Shown one piece after another: positions 24,587-36,870 of a stretch of DNA of 64,000 nt. The notes under the pieces are model-generated. The model saw only the letters and a list, made by a program, of their open reading frames with translations, did no database searches and was not told the DNA's origin. Made by a program: the position numbers and the translations under genes. Each line of letters begins with the position of its first letter. Position 1 is the first letter of the stretch. The DNA comes from Phylloscopus collybita (Eukaryota; Chordata; Aves; Passeriformes; Phylloscopidae), in the NCBI GenBank assembly GCA_027886175.1, contig JAJNNQ010000126.1:2792001-2856000 (forward strand), written 5' to 3'.

Positions 24587-26240
24587 GGAGTAGGACAGTT
24601 TCCTCACTTCGTCTGCCAGGATGTCCTCCAGACTGTAGGGCTTTCTGCTTTTCTGGGCACCTCCACTGATGAATGTTGTGCTAAGCCCAGATCTCAGCTA
24701 CTCATAGCCAAGAGTTTAAGCTATGGTGACATCCCTGCTGGTATGTTTCATTCTGACTAGACCACCTCTGGTTTAACAGAGTCATAATATTTTAGCTGCA
24801 GTGCCATGAACCCTTCACTAATTTTTGGAGCTGAATTCTGAAATCTGAAATCTTCAGTAAGGAGTTCACACACAATCAAACACACTGTCCTTCACTGAGG
24901 ATCTCCAAGGACTCACTGAAAGATAATGTCCCAGTCTGACCATTCAGGAGGCACCCAGGCAGTCACACTCCCATCACCAGAGACTTGACCTGCTGGCACC
25001 CAAGTCCCTTCACAGCAGGCAGCTCCAGTGAGCCGATGGGTCCCTGCACATCCCACACTCAGCCAGGCAGACCAGCTTTCCTCACCAGTTCAAACCCAGG
25101 CTTCCCACAGCAGAGCCTCAGACCTCTGTCTCCTGTAAGCAATCTTTTAATGGTGCAGCAACAGAATAATAGAAACCTTGAGCTGATGGCTTCAGAGAGG
25201 GACCCTGAACAAAGGAATGCCTGGGCATTCACACGCTCACAGACTCTGTGTGTGAAGGTCTGTGATCTCTAGCTGAGTCCTTGACTGCTGCTGTATCTCC
25301 ATGTGTCTGGTCACCTGGTTGGTGACCTGCCACAGGTCCCTGGGCCTTCTGGAATCCTAAAGGTTGGCAGTTCATAGCCTCTTCCTTCGGGCTCCTGCCC
25401 CAGAGAGCTCAATCTGCAGCTCCCACTGCAGCTGCACACCCAGCTCCCTGCACTGAATGTTCCTCAACACTCAGCATCTGAGGTATGGGTTGGGGATGGC
25501 AGGGCAAACTGGGACACTGCAGCCAGAATTTGGGATTGGATTGCATTCTGCAAAATGCCTCTCAGGGAGGGGTAGGAGGGGTCAAGCTATAACTTGAACC
25601 TTGTCAATCTCTTTAGAGAGTGAGCAAAAGAATAGAAAGTAAGGCTGGGCTCCTCTGCAGCCCCTTCTGATCCTCCTGGTCTCCAAGACACCTCTCACCT
25701 TCCTGATTAGTGTTCCAGCCATCCTCTAATGCAAACTGGGACTAAACCCTGCAGTTTTCCAACAAAGCTTGTAATTCCCAAGGAATTTCAATGGATTTCA
25801 GATATACATCCTACATCTAATACCTCTGCTGGGTTTCTGATTCTTAATACTCTGCAGAGTTATGAATTTTCACTCACAAGTGAAACTTTTAAAGGTTTTC
25901 TCAGGTTTCACTTGAAGATGAAGGCTGAAGCAGTATCGGGGGTTCTGTGACGAATATGCCCTTGGGAAGCCCAAGTTTTCATAATTTCTGTTTGAAAGCT
26001 ACTTTTGGTGGGAAGAGCTGTCTGGTTTTGCCTGTGTGCTTGCTGCAGAGCCCTGGAGGGATGCTGGCACAGGCTGCAAACCTGCCTGGGATGCAGGGGG
26101 TGCCCACCCAGGCCTGGCCAGTGGGAAGCACCCAGCACAGGCACAGGCACTGCAGAGAGCTGTGTGCCACAGCAGGAGCAGCAGAAGGGGGGCAGGAAGC
26201 CCTGCAGGTCCGAAATACCCCAGGACTGCCCTGGGAAGAG
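24583..26240. other. CRHBP upstream region, nothing recognised
   Basis: Increasing GC content toward the promoter. Overlapping frames of up to 167 codons on both strands at 25900-26410 reflect GC-rich sequence without stops and have no domain resemblance. Confidence 0.45.
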
Positions 26241-26517
26241 GGAGGGATGCTCTTTGGAGAAACTGGAAATAAACACAGTGCATGAGTGCCCCATATGCAG
26301 AGGGACGGGCTCTCTCGCCCAGAGGTTTTCAGCTGTTCCACCAGACAGATAAGGAGGAAAGACATCTGCCAGAGAGGGGAATTCAACCGTCTTGAAAATT
26401 TGTGGCTGCAATTTGGACCCTTGTCATGCCCACGTACTGTGTCACTGCGAGAGGAATTCAGTTACCATGGGTTACCCTATCAGTACGGGGACCAAGTGCC
26501 TCCCCTCCCAACAGCTC

Positions 26518-26524
26518 TATAAAA
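26518..26524 (+). promoter_or_regulatory. CRHBP: CRHBP TATA box
   Basis: Canonical TATAAAA 102 bp upstream of the CRHBP ATG, so transcription should begin near 26545-26555 with a 5' UTR of about 70 nt. The DNA around it is locally CpG-rich (26540-26615). Confidence 0.75.
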
Positions 26525-26619
26525 AGAGTCGCTCCAAGACACCCCAGCGGCTCCTGCATACCGGCACGGACCCGGAGAAACTCGGCCGCGGGGGGACGGC
26601 CGCCAGAGGAGGTGTCAGC

Positions 26620-26700
26620 ATGCCGTCTGCCTTCCAGTTCCAGTGCCACCTCGTTCTCATCTTCCTGGCAGCCTCCAAGGGAGAAACCAGATACCTAGAG
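26620..26700 (+). CDS. CRHBP: CRHBP exon 1, signal peptide (residues 1-27)
   Basis: It encodes a hydrophobic leader (core HLVLIFLAA) followed by ETRYLE, the mature N-terminal region. The donor GTGAGC follows in phase 0. Confidence 0.97.
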
Positions 26701-29092
26701 GTGAGCAATAGGGCTGATGATTAAACACCTAGCTGTGCCTTTAGCTGCTGTCTTCTAACTCGTACCCTCAGCTTTCAAGCATTGTGCTTTATTCTCCCTG
26801 CCTTTCCTGTTCCCACTTCTCCTGCGTTAAACTTCCACCTGGGTAACATTTAATGCAACAGTCCCGTGTATTCTCTGCTACCCCTCTATTTATTTATGCT
26901 CAGCAATTTCGCTGAGGATTTAAGAGACCCTCAGTGCACTTAGCTGCTGGGCTCACCTCTCAGATGCCAGGTTTATTTTCCCTCTGCTGCAGGTTGGCAG
27001 CTTTCTGCCCGAGTTCCTCCACAGCTGAGCTGTTTCTGGAGCAGGGATGTAGTGTGCTGTGCCTGCTCTTCAGAGGGGCAGGGAGAGGGCTGCATTTCAC
27101 TTTGCCCCAGACTCTTTTTGCCCTCCATCTTTCACTAGGTGAGGGATGCTGGTGAAGATGACCCCTTCCTACTACTCAGTGAAGATCTGAAGAGAGAGCT
27201 CTCCGCAGGACAGATCTACCGGCGGTCGCTCCGTGAGTTTCTCTGGTGCCCTGCTAGGGACTGCTGGGGGGTGGGAGAATCCTGGGGGTACCTCAGGGAG
27301 CGAAAAGGGCTAATTGGGAACGACAGAGCTGCGGCATCTTTTTGCAAGACTAGAGAGAAGAAGGACAAAGCCTTAATCCCGCAGGAACCTGTGGTTTTGA
27401 GGCAGTGGGTCGGGGTTCAGAGCGGATGGTCCCAAACAACCGGAGTAGGACAGGGAATCCCCACCCATGTCCCCAGGCAGGGTCACATTGCCAAGGGGTG
27501 GGGCAGGTGTAGCAGCTGTGACTGGAGAGAAATCTGAAAGAACAGGGTGTTTGTGCCCTTGTGCACACACACACACACGCACACATACACACAGAGTTTT
27601 CCGCTCGGAGATGCACTGACACACCATCCCCCGCTCATCCCCCGGCGCACGTTTGCGCTCACACCTGCGAGTTACTATTTATCCTCCGATGCTCAGCAGG
27701 TCCTAATTGCTTCAGCTGGCTCTGCCTGTCCCCGCTGCCAGCCGGATCCCAGGCGGGGTGGTGGTGGCGAGGGGGTCTCTCCTATCCCCCTCCTTCCCTG
27801 CAGAGCGGGGGCTGGCGCGGAGTCTCCCTGCAGGGCAGGCAGAGGCAGCAGCCCTTTGTCCCCGCTGCCCCAGGGTGCATTGACATGCTGAGCATAGAGG
27901 GGCAGTTCACCTTCACCGCCGCCCAGCCACAGCTGCACTGCGCGACTTTCTTCATCGGGGAGCCCGAGGAGCTGATCACCATACACTACGACTTCGTCAA
28001 CATCGACTGCCAGGGCGGGGACTTCCTGAAGGTAAGCGGCTTGGGCAGGTCGCTGCCCTGCTCGGAGCTGCGGGGAGCTGGCTGTGCCCGTCTGTGTGCT
28101 GTGCGTGTTGCTGCGGGCAGAACGGGCTTCCACAAAGCCACCACCTCCGGAGCGGCTCCTTCTCCTCCCCGAGGCGCTCTGTGTCCCGCTCCTCTAAGCA
28201 AAGCCAGGTGCAGGATGAGGATCCCTCTCCAGACTACAGCACGGGCTCTTCTGAACTTTTCCAGGAGCAGCTCTGCGGAGTGTCGGTACCTGGGGCGGGG
28301 CGGGGATGGCTGAAATTGTTGGCAGTAGGATTTGCTGACTGCCCTGCGAATCACACGAGCCCCGCAGATAACGATACAGATCCCTGTTGTTGCCCTGGGA
28401 CCTTGCTCACGAGTCACTCAGCATCAGATTGACAGTGAGTGGATCACTGCAGGCTTTCTTTAAAATTTCCTTGATAGAACTTTTCAGGACATTGGCTCTG
28501 AACAGAAAGAGGCTCATGACTCAGAGCCGTTTATATTCCAGAGTTAAAAAAAAACTTGACCAGCACATTTTCTCTGGCAGGCAGGAGCGTTCACCAAGAC
28601 CTGAACTCGGTCAAGGAGAGAAGGGGAGGCTCGATGGTCCCCGGCTCCCCTCACCTGGCACTTTGTCCTTTGTGCTGAACTGGCAAGGCACAGAACAGTG
28701 CCCATCCAGTAGCAAGCTGAGGTCCAGGGAGAAGGAGGAGAGCTGCCCTTTAGCCCCTTCCTTGTCTCCTGCTCCCTTTACCCTGGAGAATTTTGTCCTT
28801 CCATTCCATGTCTTGGCTGAGATCTCTCCCCACATAGCTGCAAGGGAGGCTGATTTCAGTCTCTTGTGGGTCTAAGGCTTTTGTACCTGGACTTACGGTC
28901 ATTCATGGAGGCTAGGAAAATGCCAGGATATCTTTTATGTTTTATTGATGTTTCCTTTCTTTGATAATGGTGTCCCAAACGTCTCTGTTATATTGCTGTA
29001 GATATACAGGCAGCTTTTCCTTCATGTAATTTAAGCACCTGCGTCTCCATTCTTCAGAAACTTACAGTTCTGGCAAATCCAGAGACAGATCC

Positions 29093-29148
<56 letters not shown>

Positions 29149-32100
29149 CATGAGAAAGTCCACATAGTCACATCAGAGTTATTGACTGATGCAATGACTA
29201 AACCTGGTCCTTGAATTTTGGGAGTATTGACTGAAGTGTTTAAGGAATTACCATGTGGGAGCAGCTAGGAGGGAATTGAAACAGCAAGGCGGGCAACTGG
29301 GTATCTGTGCTGGAACTAACACATATTTCTGCTTCTGACACATTTCTCTGAAGATGGTGAGGGAAAATCGTTGCTTTTTTGTTACGAAGGAAAGATTTGT
29401 AGAAGTTGATGCTTAATGTCCAGACAAATAATGCAGAATTTGTTTTACTTTCTGGTGGTTAAGGTGAGGTGAAAGAGCTGAGACAAGTATTGCTGAGAGC
29501 AATACTGCCAATAATTCCCCCCAAAGTTGTTTGGTTTTTTTTTTTGTATTCCAATATCTCTGGAAGGCCACTGGGACCATTAATGACAAACTGTAAAGCA
29601 TGGATGGTGGAAAATTACAGGCCAGATCAATCAACATAATGCCTAGAGTTTGAAAAGTTTACTTATCTTTCTTGTGGTTCCCAAATTAAGCTCGTCAAAA
29701 AATTTCACAGAGTAACAATGAAATTGCCAAAAAAAGGATTTATTTGATGATGCTGATGCAAAAAGAGATACTTCCCTCAAAAAAAAAAAAAACCAAAAAA
29801 AAAAACAAACCACACACACACAAAAAAAAAAAAAAAAAAACAAAACCAAAAAAACCAAAACAAACCCCAAACAACAAAAGTTGTCACCTGAAGGAGATAA
29901 AAACAACATTAAAAGATATATGTATCCCTTTCCTAAACATCAGTTGAACCATGAATAATTTGTTAAATGTTCAATAAATTGAATAAATTTATTTAATTTA
30001 TTAAAAAATAATTATGCAAACATCATCATTCCAATTTATAAAAAATGCAAAGAAAATTTGTTTTCAGTCTGTGGCTTTGAACGTGCTATATGGTGTCAAA
30101 AGAAAAAGAGTGTCTGTTACAATTCATGTCTCTGTTCTCTGCTGCCAGAGCAACAAGCAAAACCTTTTGTTTGGTGTTACTGAACCTCTGCAGGTGTTTG
30201 ACGGATGGATACTCAAGGGAGAGAAATTCCCCAGCTCCTTGGACCACCCTCTCACCACTCCCCAAAGATATGTGGACTTCTGTGAAAGTGGGAACATCCA
30301 GAGGAGCATCAGCTCCTCCCAGAACGTGGCAATGATCTTCTTCAGGATCCAGCAGCCGGGCCATGGATTTACTGTCACGGTCAAGAAAAGCAGCAACCTC
30401 TTCCGTAAGTCTGCACTCGGTGCCACCACACCAAGGGTTTTGGGGCAGGAAACAGGAAGGATGCATTGCTTTGCACTGGGTTTTCTCACTGTGGTTATCA
30501 GCACTGACAGGGCTGTAAGGCAGGCAGGGGGGGCCACGTGCACCAGGCTTGATTCAGGCTCAGTGTGTTGGAAATTCGGGTCTGGAAATTCACAACAAGG
30601 TGTGTGTCCCGAGGTGAAACAGGAGCTGAAGAGATCACACAGGCTCCAGTGCAAGACCACAAGGCTTGCTCTTCCAAATAAGATCCCTCCCCAACCTAAT
30701 ACTGGCATGTTCCAACATACTGAGCTAGAACAAAGAGTTTTAATTCAGCAACTTCAGTCTCAGCGTTTTCTAGATCTGAGTGAACAATGAGGAAAAAATA
30801 CTTGAAAAAGGTCAACAGTAAAATCAGTCTATTGAATGGTTATATGGTAGTTATGAGAGATACATCATCACAGGGATCTATCTGCAAGTTTCTTTCCCTA
30901 AGCCTCTGAGCTGACAAGGCACAAATTATCATAGAATCATAGAACAGCTTGGGTTAAAAGAGATCATAAAGATCATCTCATTTCAACCCCCTGCCACTAT
31001 GGCCAGGAATGCCACACACTAGACCAGGTTGTCCAGGGCCTCATTCAACCTGGTCTTGCGCTCTTCCATCAGTGAGGAAACCACAACTTGTCTGGGCAAC
31101 CTGTTCCAGTACCTCACTTGAATTATTTTTTCCAGAGGGGACAGGACATTTAACAGTTATTGCTCCGGCCAATCTGATTTATCTGCCTAACTACTCAAAG
31201 TGGCCAAACAAAACAAAAACAAACACTGCCCCCCACTCCAAAAAAACACCCACCCCAAACAACAAACCAACAAACCCACCCCCCCAAAAAAACAACAAAA
31301 AAAACCAATTAAAAAACACAACAACAACAACAAAACAAAAAACCAACCAACGGACCAAAAAAAAAAAATAAATATAAAAACCCACACAAAAAAAAAACCC
31401 CAAACCAAAAACAACCAAAAAAGCCCCAACCCCTAAAAAAAAGTGACAGCATGCCTGCTATGTGTCTTTACTCCAAGTTATTCAGACTTGAGCCTTCAAG
31501 CTGGGTCCCCACTCTGGTGTGGCTTCATGCCCATGGGTGTGATTATTGTATTCAGCTGCTGGAGGCGGCTGGTGACTTTCACTGCTCTGCTAAAGAAACT
31601 GCAGGGCCCCAGATCTATGCCAAGGATCCCTTGGCTTGCTCACACAGATGGTAAGTTACTCCTTTACCTGCACTCTTTAGTTTGAACTTAAAGATAAAAT
31701 CATGCCCTCTCTCATTTCAACGAGGTATTTTGCAGCATAAGGAACTCCAGAGGAGCAGAATAGGATTTAGGGGGTTGCTGGGAATATTTGGCAATAAACT
31801 GTCAAAACTAAACACAATCCCTCCCTACCCCCATGTTCAGCCTCCTTCAAACTGACAAACTGTGTGAGCCCTTAACAACATGAGCCCCTGATGTACAGAT
31901 TGCAGGTGTGAACTCTTCTGTTGACTGCTTCGCCCTCAGGTTCTGCCAGACCTCATGCTACATAGTAAACAATGGGGAGGGAATTTTTAAGGAACAAATG
32001 CTGTGCAAGAACCTCAGAAAATGCCACATGCTTTTTTTTTTTTTTTTTCTGCATTTGGTTGTAATTCACGGCAATTAAACTGTTTCTGCTTTTTTGGAAC

Positions 32101-35100
32101 TGTAATTGAGTAGTTTTGCTCCTTGCAGTGATGACTGGACAAGTAACTCCTGTACCTTTTCCTGTGTCCCAGCTTGCAATGTCATCTCTCAGACCCCCTC
32201 AGGAAGGTTTACCATGGTCATTCCTCACCAGCACAGAAACTGCAGCTTCTCCATAATCTACCCAGTGGTGATAAAAATATCTGACCTTATCCTGGGACAT
32301 TTAAACGGTCTCTTTTTAAAGGTGGGATCTTTATTTCCTAAGAAAATTATAAGCATGTGCAATTTTTCTGGGCACAGAGGAGGGAAGGGGTGAAGGGACA
32401 GGCTGCAGCACTGGGTGCTCTGGATGCTTGTGTGCACACTGAGGGCTCTGGTTTCTTCCAGAGAGATCTGGGGCTGTCTCTGTCACTTTTGTCTCTGTAA
32501 CATTGCAATGGCAACCAAATTATGCAAAGTACATAGCAAAGGGTAAGGATTTCACTATAAAGAAAGGAGCACTCTCCCCAAGAGCTGTCTGTATTTAAAT
32601 TAATGAAAGCAGCAAACACTCTGAAGAGAGAGAGGAGCCATTAGATGGAAAGGTATCATCACAAACGTGCTCACAACTGATTGCCTGCTCCATGTGCTGA
32701 GAATCCTCTGCTCTCATCTGGGGCGTTTGGTGCTTGGTGACAAACAGAGAGAAAAGGACAGGAGCTGGTGGTGATACCTGTGCCTGGGAGGTGTAAGAAG
32801 GTGCCAATTCCAAAATATTCAGAAGAATAGAGCAAGGGAATTTGTTTTCTCCTGCCAGTGAGTCTGACAGCCTGAGTTCTTCAAGGAAAGTGTCTGAGCA
32901 AGCCAGGTTTAGAGAGATGGGCAAGTGAATTAGTTGACTTATTCAGTGGTGAGCAGAAAAGGACAACAGCAAAGGAAGGTAAAGAAACCAGGCACTTAAA
33001 TAGCAGCATAGGGGTGACAGCCTAAAGGTGCTCAAGGTGTCCATGCAAGATATTTTTGGCAAAGAGCATTAATTTAGGAAAATTGTGGGTTTAATATACA
33101 GTAAGACATTGTTTTCAGAAAAAAAACTACTCTTTTTGTTAACTTCTACCTTAATTGAACTTTGCCACGATGGTGAATTTTAGCATTTTTTTAGGAATAA
33201 GTATGGTACAGTGGAACTGAAGTTCCTGCCTGCCAGCTGTGAATGTAGGCACATATACAGCCCATGCCTGCATTCATTTGATTACATGTCTAAGCATCCA
33301 GAACCAAATTGCTTATCTGCATTAAAAGCAGTTGAATCAACACCTTTTCTACTTGTCAGTAATTGTCAGAGTCTACTTAGGTCTTTCTTTGGAATCCCTT
33401 GAGAAAATTAACTTACTAATGTCAAATCAAGGTAGTACTGCTCAGGACGAGAAATTGATTTTGCACAGCTTTAAGCACAGGGGATTTCCAAAGCCTATTG
33501 TTTGCTTTAATCATGTCTGCAGAACTGCTACACTTTGAAGATGAATGGTAAATAACTTTTAGCCTCTGCCTTTTTAAGAAACCATCTGCAGGCTGTGCAG
33601 GAGTGGGAGATTTTGTAGAGCTGCTCGGAGGAGCTGGCTTAGACCCATCCAAGATGTTTCCACTAGCTGACCTCTGTCACTCCTTTCATGGATCTGGTAA
33701 GAGCTTCTTCCAATTACCTCCACATAATAAAATAATTAACCCTAATAAGACATGCAGAGACCTCCCCACACACATCTGGACCTCTTGAACTTGACCAGTG
33801 AACTTCACATTTAGCAGAACATGAGAGCTAAAACTATTCAAGCCTGTGGTTTGTCTGGGTGTTACAGCAGCACACCCATGACCACCTCCATTTGCCCCTT
33901 CAATAAACATTATGACAAGACTGAATTAGACATACTTCTAAAAATTCTTGTCCTATGACAAAAATAAATATTAGAATGTCAGCACAAAAAGGTCTGGAAA
34001 TTCCCAACAAATGAAGGCAGATTGTTACGTTTTCAGTCAAGGAGCTTTTCTCTCATTTACTCAGTGCTTCCAAGGCCTTTCCTGCTGCAGGTGTAACACA
34101 TACCCCAAAAGCTTCAGAGTTCCCATTCTCTACTTTGAACCTGCTGAGGCTCTGAACCTGTTCCATGCTGGTCCAGTGACTTCTTTCTCCCCATAAAAAT
34201 AAGAACTTCCAGTTTCCCTAATACTCAATAGCAGACTGCAAAGTGTGGCAGTGATATGACAGACTAACCTCTGTGGCACACCTGTCATATCTCAGGAGTA
34301 TCAACAGGGCACTGGAGAAGCAGCATTTCCACAGAGTTGCAGAGCAGGAACGTGCCTGGCCCTTGTGGTCTCCCTTGCCTTTCACCACACCACAACAGTC
34401 CAGGCACTGTTCAAAGATTTAACTGCTAAGTGCTGCTGCTGAATGATAATACTGAGCACTGGAATGAGATTAAAATGTGTTTTCCTGGTGGTGTGAAGGA
34501 AGTGGAAATCCATCTCAGCAGCTCCTTCTCTCCCAGTGATTTCTCCTCAAGTGAGGAAGATCTCCCAAATTCCCCAAACAAAAAAAGGCTTTGCCAAGCC
34601 TCCCCTCAAATGGCTTGCCTAAAGCAGCAGTTAGTGACACACCCCATTTCCCTCAGAGTGAGACCAAGTGCTGGGCACTACCATTTGAGTTTGTCCTGTT
34701 GGGACCCTCACATGCCTTTGTTCCTGTGAAGAGTGTCCTTACACACAAACCCACTCCCCCCTCTAACGGGAAACATTTTGATGTTGCTGATTTTGGCTAT
34801 CTCCAGGCTGCAGTGCCATTACCCTTACCCATCACTCATGGTATCTAACAGCAGCACAGAGACAGAGAGTAGTATTTGCATGAGGGAGGGACACCTGATT
34901 CAATACCCTAGCGTTCTGTGAAGCAAAACTAACAAACACAAAGGTTAATCAGCCACATCACTGCTGGCAGGTCATTATGACACCTGAATTTGCTATATTT
35001 CCAAAACTGCATGTGTGGGTGCTTCGAAATTCCCATCGTTACATGTCTCTTGCCCCTCTCTTTCTCTTATACAAATGTGCCTTTGTATCTCCTGTACGTC

Positions 35101-35274
35101 TCTTTTCCCCAAACAGCCCAGATGAAGATTGGCTGTGACAACACCGTGCTGCGAATGGTCTCCAGCGGCAAACACGTCAACCGTGTGACGTTTGAGTATC
35201 ACCAGCTGGATCTGCAGGAAACAGAGACAAGAAAGGAGAACAGCATCGAGGAATTCTGCTTTCCTAGCATCTGA
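26620..35274 (+). CDS. CRHBP: corticotropin-releasing hormone binding protein (seven coding exons)
   Basis: Secreted glycoprotein that binds and sequesters CRH and urocortins, damping stress-axis signalling. Coding exons: 26620-26700, 27139-27232, 27874-28031, 30194-30404, 32173-32321, 33579-33696 and 35117-35274, all with GT/AG borders and compatible phases, totalling 322 residues as in human. A hydrophobic signal peptide covers about residues 1-21. All ten disulfide cysteines fall at human numbering: 60/81, 104/141, 183/205, 237/264 and 277/318. The sequon N204-C-S is kept, as are R56 and D62, reported to matter for CRH binding, and the S234-A235 proteolysis site. The start ATG has A at -3 and follows a TATA box. 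It is intact with no frameshift. The longest intron, 28032-30193, contains a T53 tract. Confidence 0.98.
27139..27232 (+). CDS. CRHBP: CRHBP exon 2 (residues 28-58 plus one base)
   Basis: It follows TTTCACTAG and encodes VRDAGEDDPFLLLSED and onward, ending in phase 1 before GTGAGT. The exon itself starts GTGAGG, so the acceptor is set by homology to the YLE-x-R junction of the family. R56 is encoded here. Confidence 0.96.
27563..27596. repeat. (CA)n microsatellite in CRHBP intron 2
   Basis: Imperfect CA dinucleotide run with single G and T interruptions. Confidence 0.85.
27874..28031 (+). CDS. CRHBP: CRHBP exon 3 (residues 59-111)
   Basis: It begins GGTGC after CCCCAG, completing R59 and giving C60. 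It contains C81, C104 and D62 and ends GACTTCCTGAAG before GTAAGC in phase 0. Confidence 0.98.
29096..29148. repeat. pure T53 homopolymer in CRHBP intron 3
   Basis: Fifty-three uninterrupted T residues, the longest of three such tracts in the window. Confidence 0.95.
29780..29878. repeat. A-rich low-complexity tract in CRHBP intron 3
   Basis: A runs broken by CC, CAAACC and a short CACACACA stretch. Frames crossing it are artefacts. Confidence 0.9.
30194..30404 (+). CDS. CRHBP: CRHBP exon 4 (residues 112-181 plus one base)
   Basis: It starts GTGTTTGACGG after CCTCTGCAG and encodes VFDGWILKGEKFPSS and C141, ending AACCTCTTCC in phase 1 before GTAAGT. Confidence 0.98.
30930..31122 (-). mobile_element. 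CR1 LINE 3' tail in CRHBP intron 4
   Basis: The + strand starts ATCATAGAATCATAGAAC, the complement of the CR1 terminal ATTCTATGAT repeat. It then shows the usual 'caacctgttccagtacctcac' block near 31098-31118. Short, inactive fragment. Confidence 0.9.
31198..31442. repeat. A/C-rich low-complexity block in CRHBP intron 4
   Basis: About 245 bp of almost only A and C on the + strand (CCAAAC, ACAACA, CCCCAA units), immediately downstream of the CR1 tail. Frames through it on both strands are composition artefacts. Confidence 0.9.
32173..32321 (+). CDS. CRHBP: CRHBP exon 5 (residues 182-231)
   Basis: It starts CTTGCAATG after GTGTCCCAG and completes P182, then C183. It includes the N-glycosylation sequon N204-C205-S206 and ends TTTTTAAAG before GTGGGA in phase 0. 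Confidence 0.97.
33579..33696 (+). CDS. CRHBP: CRHBP exon 6 (residues 232-270 plus one base)
   Basis: It follows CTTTTTAAG and encodes KPSAGCAGVGDFVELLGG, then C264, ending GGATCTG before GTAAGA in phase 1. The S234-A235 cleavage site known from the human protein is present. Confidence 0.97.
35117..35274 (+). CDS. CRHBP: CRHBP exon 7 (residues 271-322, stop)
   Basis: It starts after CCCCAAACAG, encodes AQMKIGCDNTV and the final cysteine pair 277/318, and ends at TGA 35272-35274. Confidence 0.98.
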
Positions 35275-35815
35275 GAAACCAGGGCACACATCTTCACAGA
35301 GCTAATGAAAATGAAGTTCTGTAATAATGTTGTTTTTTTTTTTTTTTTTTTCCTTTAACCAGCTGGTGGTGTCGAGCCTGTCTATAAGCATCATTCTTTT
35401 TTTCATATGAATCAGTCATTGCCATCAGCAAGCAGGAAAAAGCAACATATGTGTTAATCTTTGTTATTATTATTATATCGTTTCTGCAATGTTTAAGCTC
35501 ATTTACCATATCAAAAATCAATAGCAAGAATAGAAGGGTATGTTTCCTATTATATAATATTATTAGGAAAATAGACAAAAACTCTAGTCTGGGGATATAT
35601 GAAACCCACAATAAATATAAACTTCATGCAGCAGCTTTATCCTTTTATATCAAGTATAAACAAACAACAAAAAAAAGATGGTGAAATACAATTCCAGTTT
35701 TGTAAGAGGAAGCCTAACATTAGTGTGTGTAGAAACTACTGTTTTACTTATGACTATAAATGTACTATTTATTTCTAATGACATGTTTTTAATAAAAGTT
35801 TATAGCATGAGACTT
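35275..35815 (+). other. CRHBP: CRHBP 3' UTR with poly(A) signal AATAAA at 35791
   Basis: AT-rich 3' UTR with a T-run at 35332-35351 and a canonical AATAAA at 35791-35796, about 517 nt after the stop codon. Cleavage is expected near 35810-35820. The extent is inferred from this signal. Confidence 0.7.
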
Positions 35816-36131
35816 CCTTACACAAATCCAAACATAAATAAATACATTCAAAGAGTTGGCAAAGAGTTCTTACGTTGTATTTTTTTCCAAAGAGGTCTTT
35901 TACCATACTGATTAAGCTTTCTAAGTCTTGTGCAGTTTTCTGGAAATGAAAATTTTGAGCACATGTTGCTGAAAAACCGTGAACTATTATGAGCAAACCT
36001 CTTGGTTTCTCTAGGTTGGTTACACCTCCATACAGCATAAGTTTCATTAGTACACTTGCTGGTACCTTCCCTCTTTCAGATTTTTTGGTCAGGTGTCCTG
36101 CTGGCCCACAAAGGCCAGGATACAAAAACAT
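35775..36131 (-). other. unexplained 118-codon antisense frame
   Basis: Minus-strand frame with non-repetitive, protein-like composition, open upstream of its first ATG to the LTR border near 36162. It overlaps the CRHBP poly(A) region in antisense. A splice-donor-like GTAAGA lies inside it (complement of 35868-35873). No domain recognised; a chance frame is the default reading. Confidence 0.15.
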
Positions 36132-36161
36132 AGATTTATTTTTTTCCAGGCCTTTGGTGTC

Positions 36162-36865
36162 TTGTCTTGGTTTGAAAAGACAGGTTTCTGCCAGGGAAAA
36201 CTGGGGTTTCCCTTAGAATGGGGAATGTAAACCCCTCACCCCCTCCAAATTATAATTTTGCAATTAAGGGCTTTCAGGCAAAGATTTGGGAATAGGAATA
36301 ACAGTTCTTTACTAGGAATATTAACAATACAAATGTAGTAGAAGACAAAACCACCCAACCAAACAAGCAAACAAGCAAACAAACAACAATCCTGGAAAAC
36401 CCTGACAGAGCTACAAGCTGACACCCTGTTGGTCAGGGTGTTGGAAGCAGTCCAAAGGTGAGTCCTCCTGGAGTGGCAGATGTGGTTCTATTGGAGTGGA
36501 GATGATCCTGTAGAACAAGGGTCCAGTGGTGGTGAGAGGGGGTCCAGGCTTCCTCCAGGAATCAGGTGAAGCCAGATACCTTCTGTTCCTACATCTCTGT
36601 TTTTATCCAGGCAGGAATGGTTGGCTCCCCCCACTGGGTGGAGCATCTCACAATGGAATGTGGATGTACTGCTTTGGGGAGTCTTAATGGCCCATTGTGA
36701 AAAGAGATAAGAAACACTGCCCCACCTGGTTTAACAGCTGGCCCATTATCAAAAGGCACCTGCCCCCCTCCCCCCAGAGTTACAAGAGATAAAGAAAAAA
36801 CATCTCCCCAACTGCTTTCAGCAGATGAAATAGAATACACATTTTTGGTTCCACAACCCAAGACA
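36162..36865 (-). mobile_element. solo LTR, copy 5 (subfamily B), TSD GTGTC
   Basis: Reverse copy with both family termini. GTGTC lies at 36157-36161 and 36866-36870, with one extra T between the left repeat and the terminus. It carries the GTACTGCTTTGGGGAGTC block of subfamily B. It sits about 350 bp past the CRHBP poly(A) site, in antisense orientation to that gene. Confidence 0.9.
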
Positions 36866-36870
36866 GTGTC

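Noticed and set aside
25908..26411. 167-codon minus-strand frame upstream of CRHBP
   Set aside because: There are overlapping long frames on both strands in GC-rich promoter-proximal DNA and no recognisable domain.
31187..31436. Several frames rich in Lys, Asn and Pro or in Phe and Trp
   Set aside because: They are artefacts of the A/C low-complexity block in CRHBP intron 4.
31443..31653. Possible extra CRHBP exon ending ATG/GTAAGT
   Set aside because: The seven known exons already give the full 322-residue protein in frame. This sequence matches nothing in the family and no acceptor was convincing.
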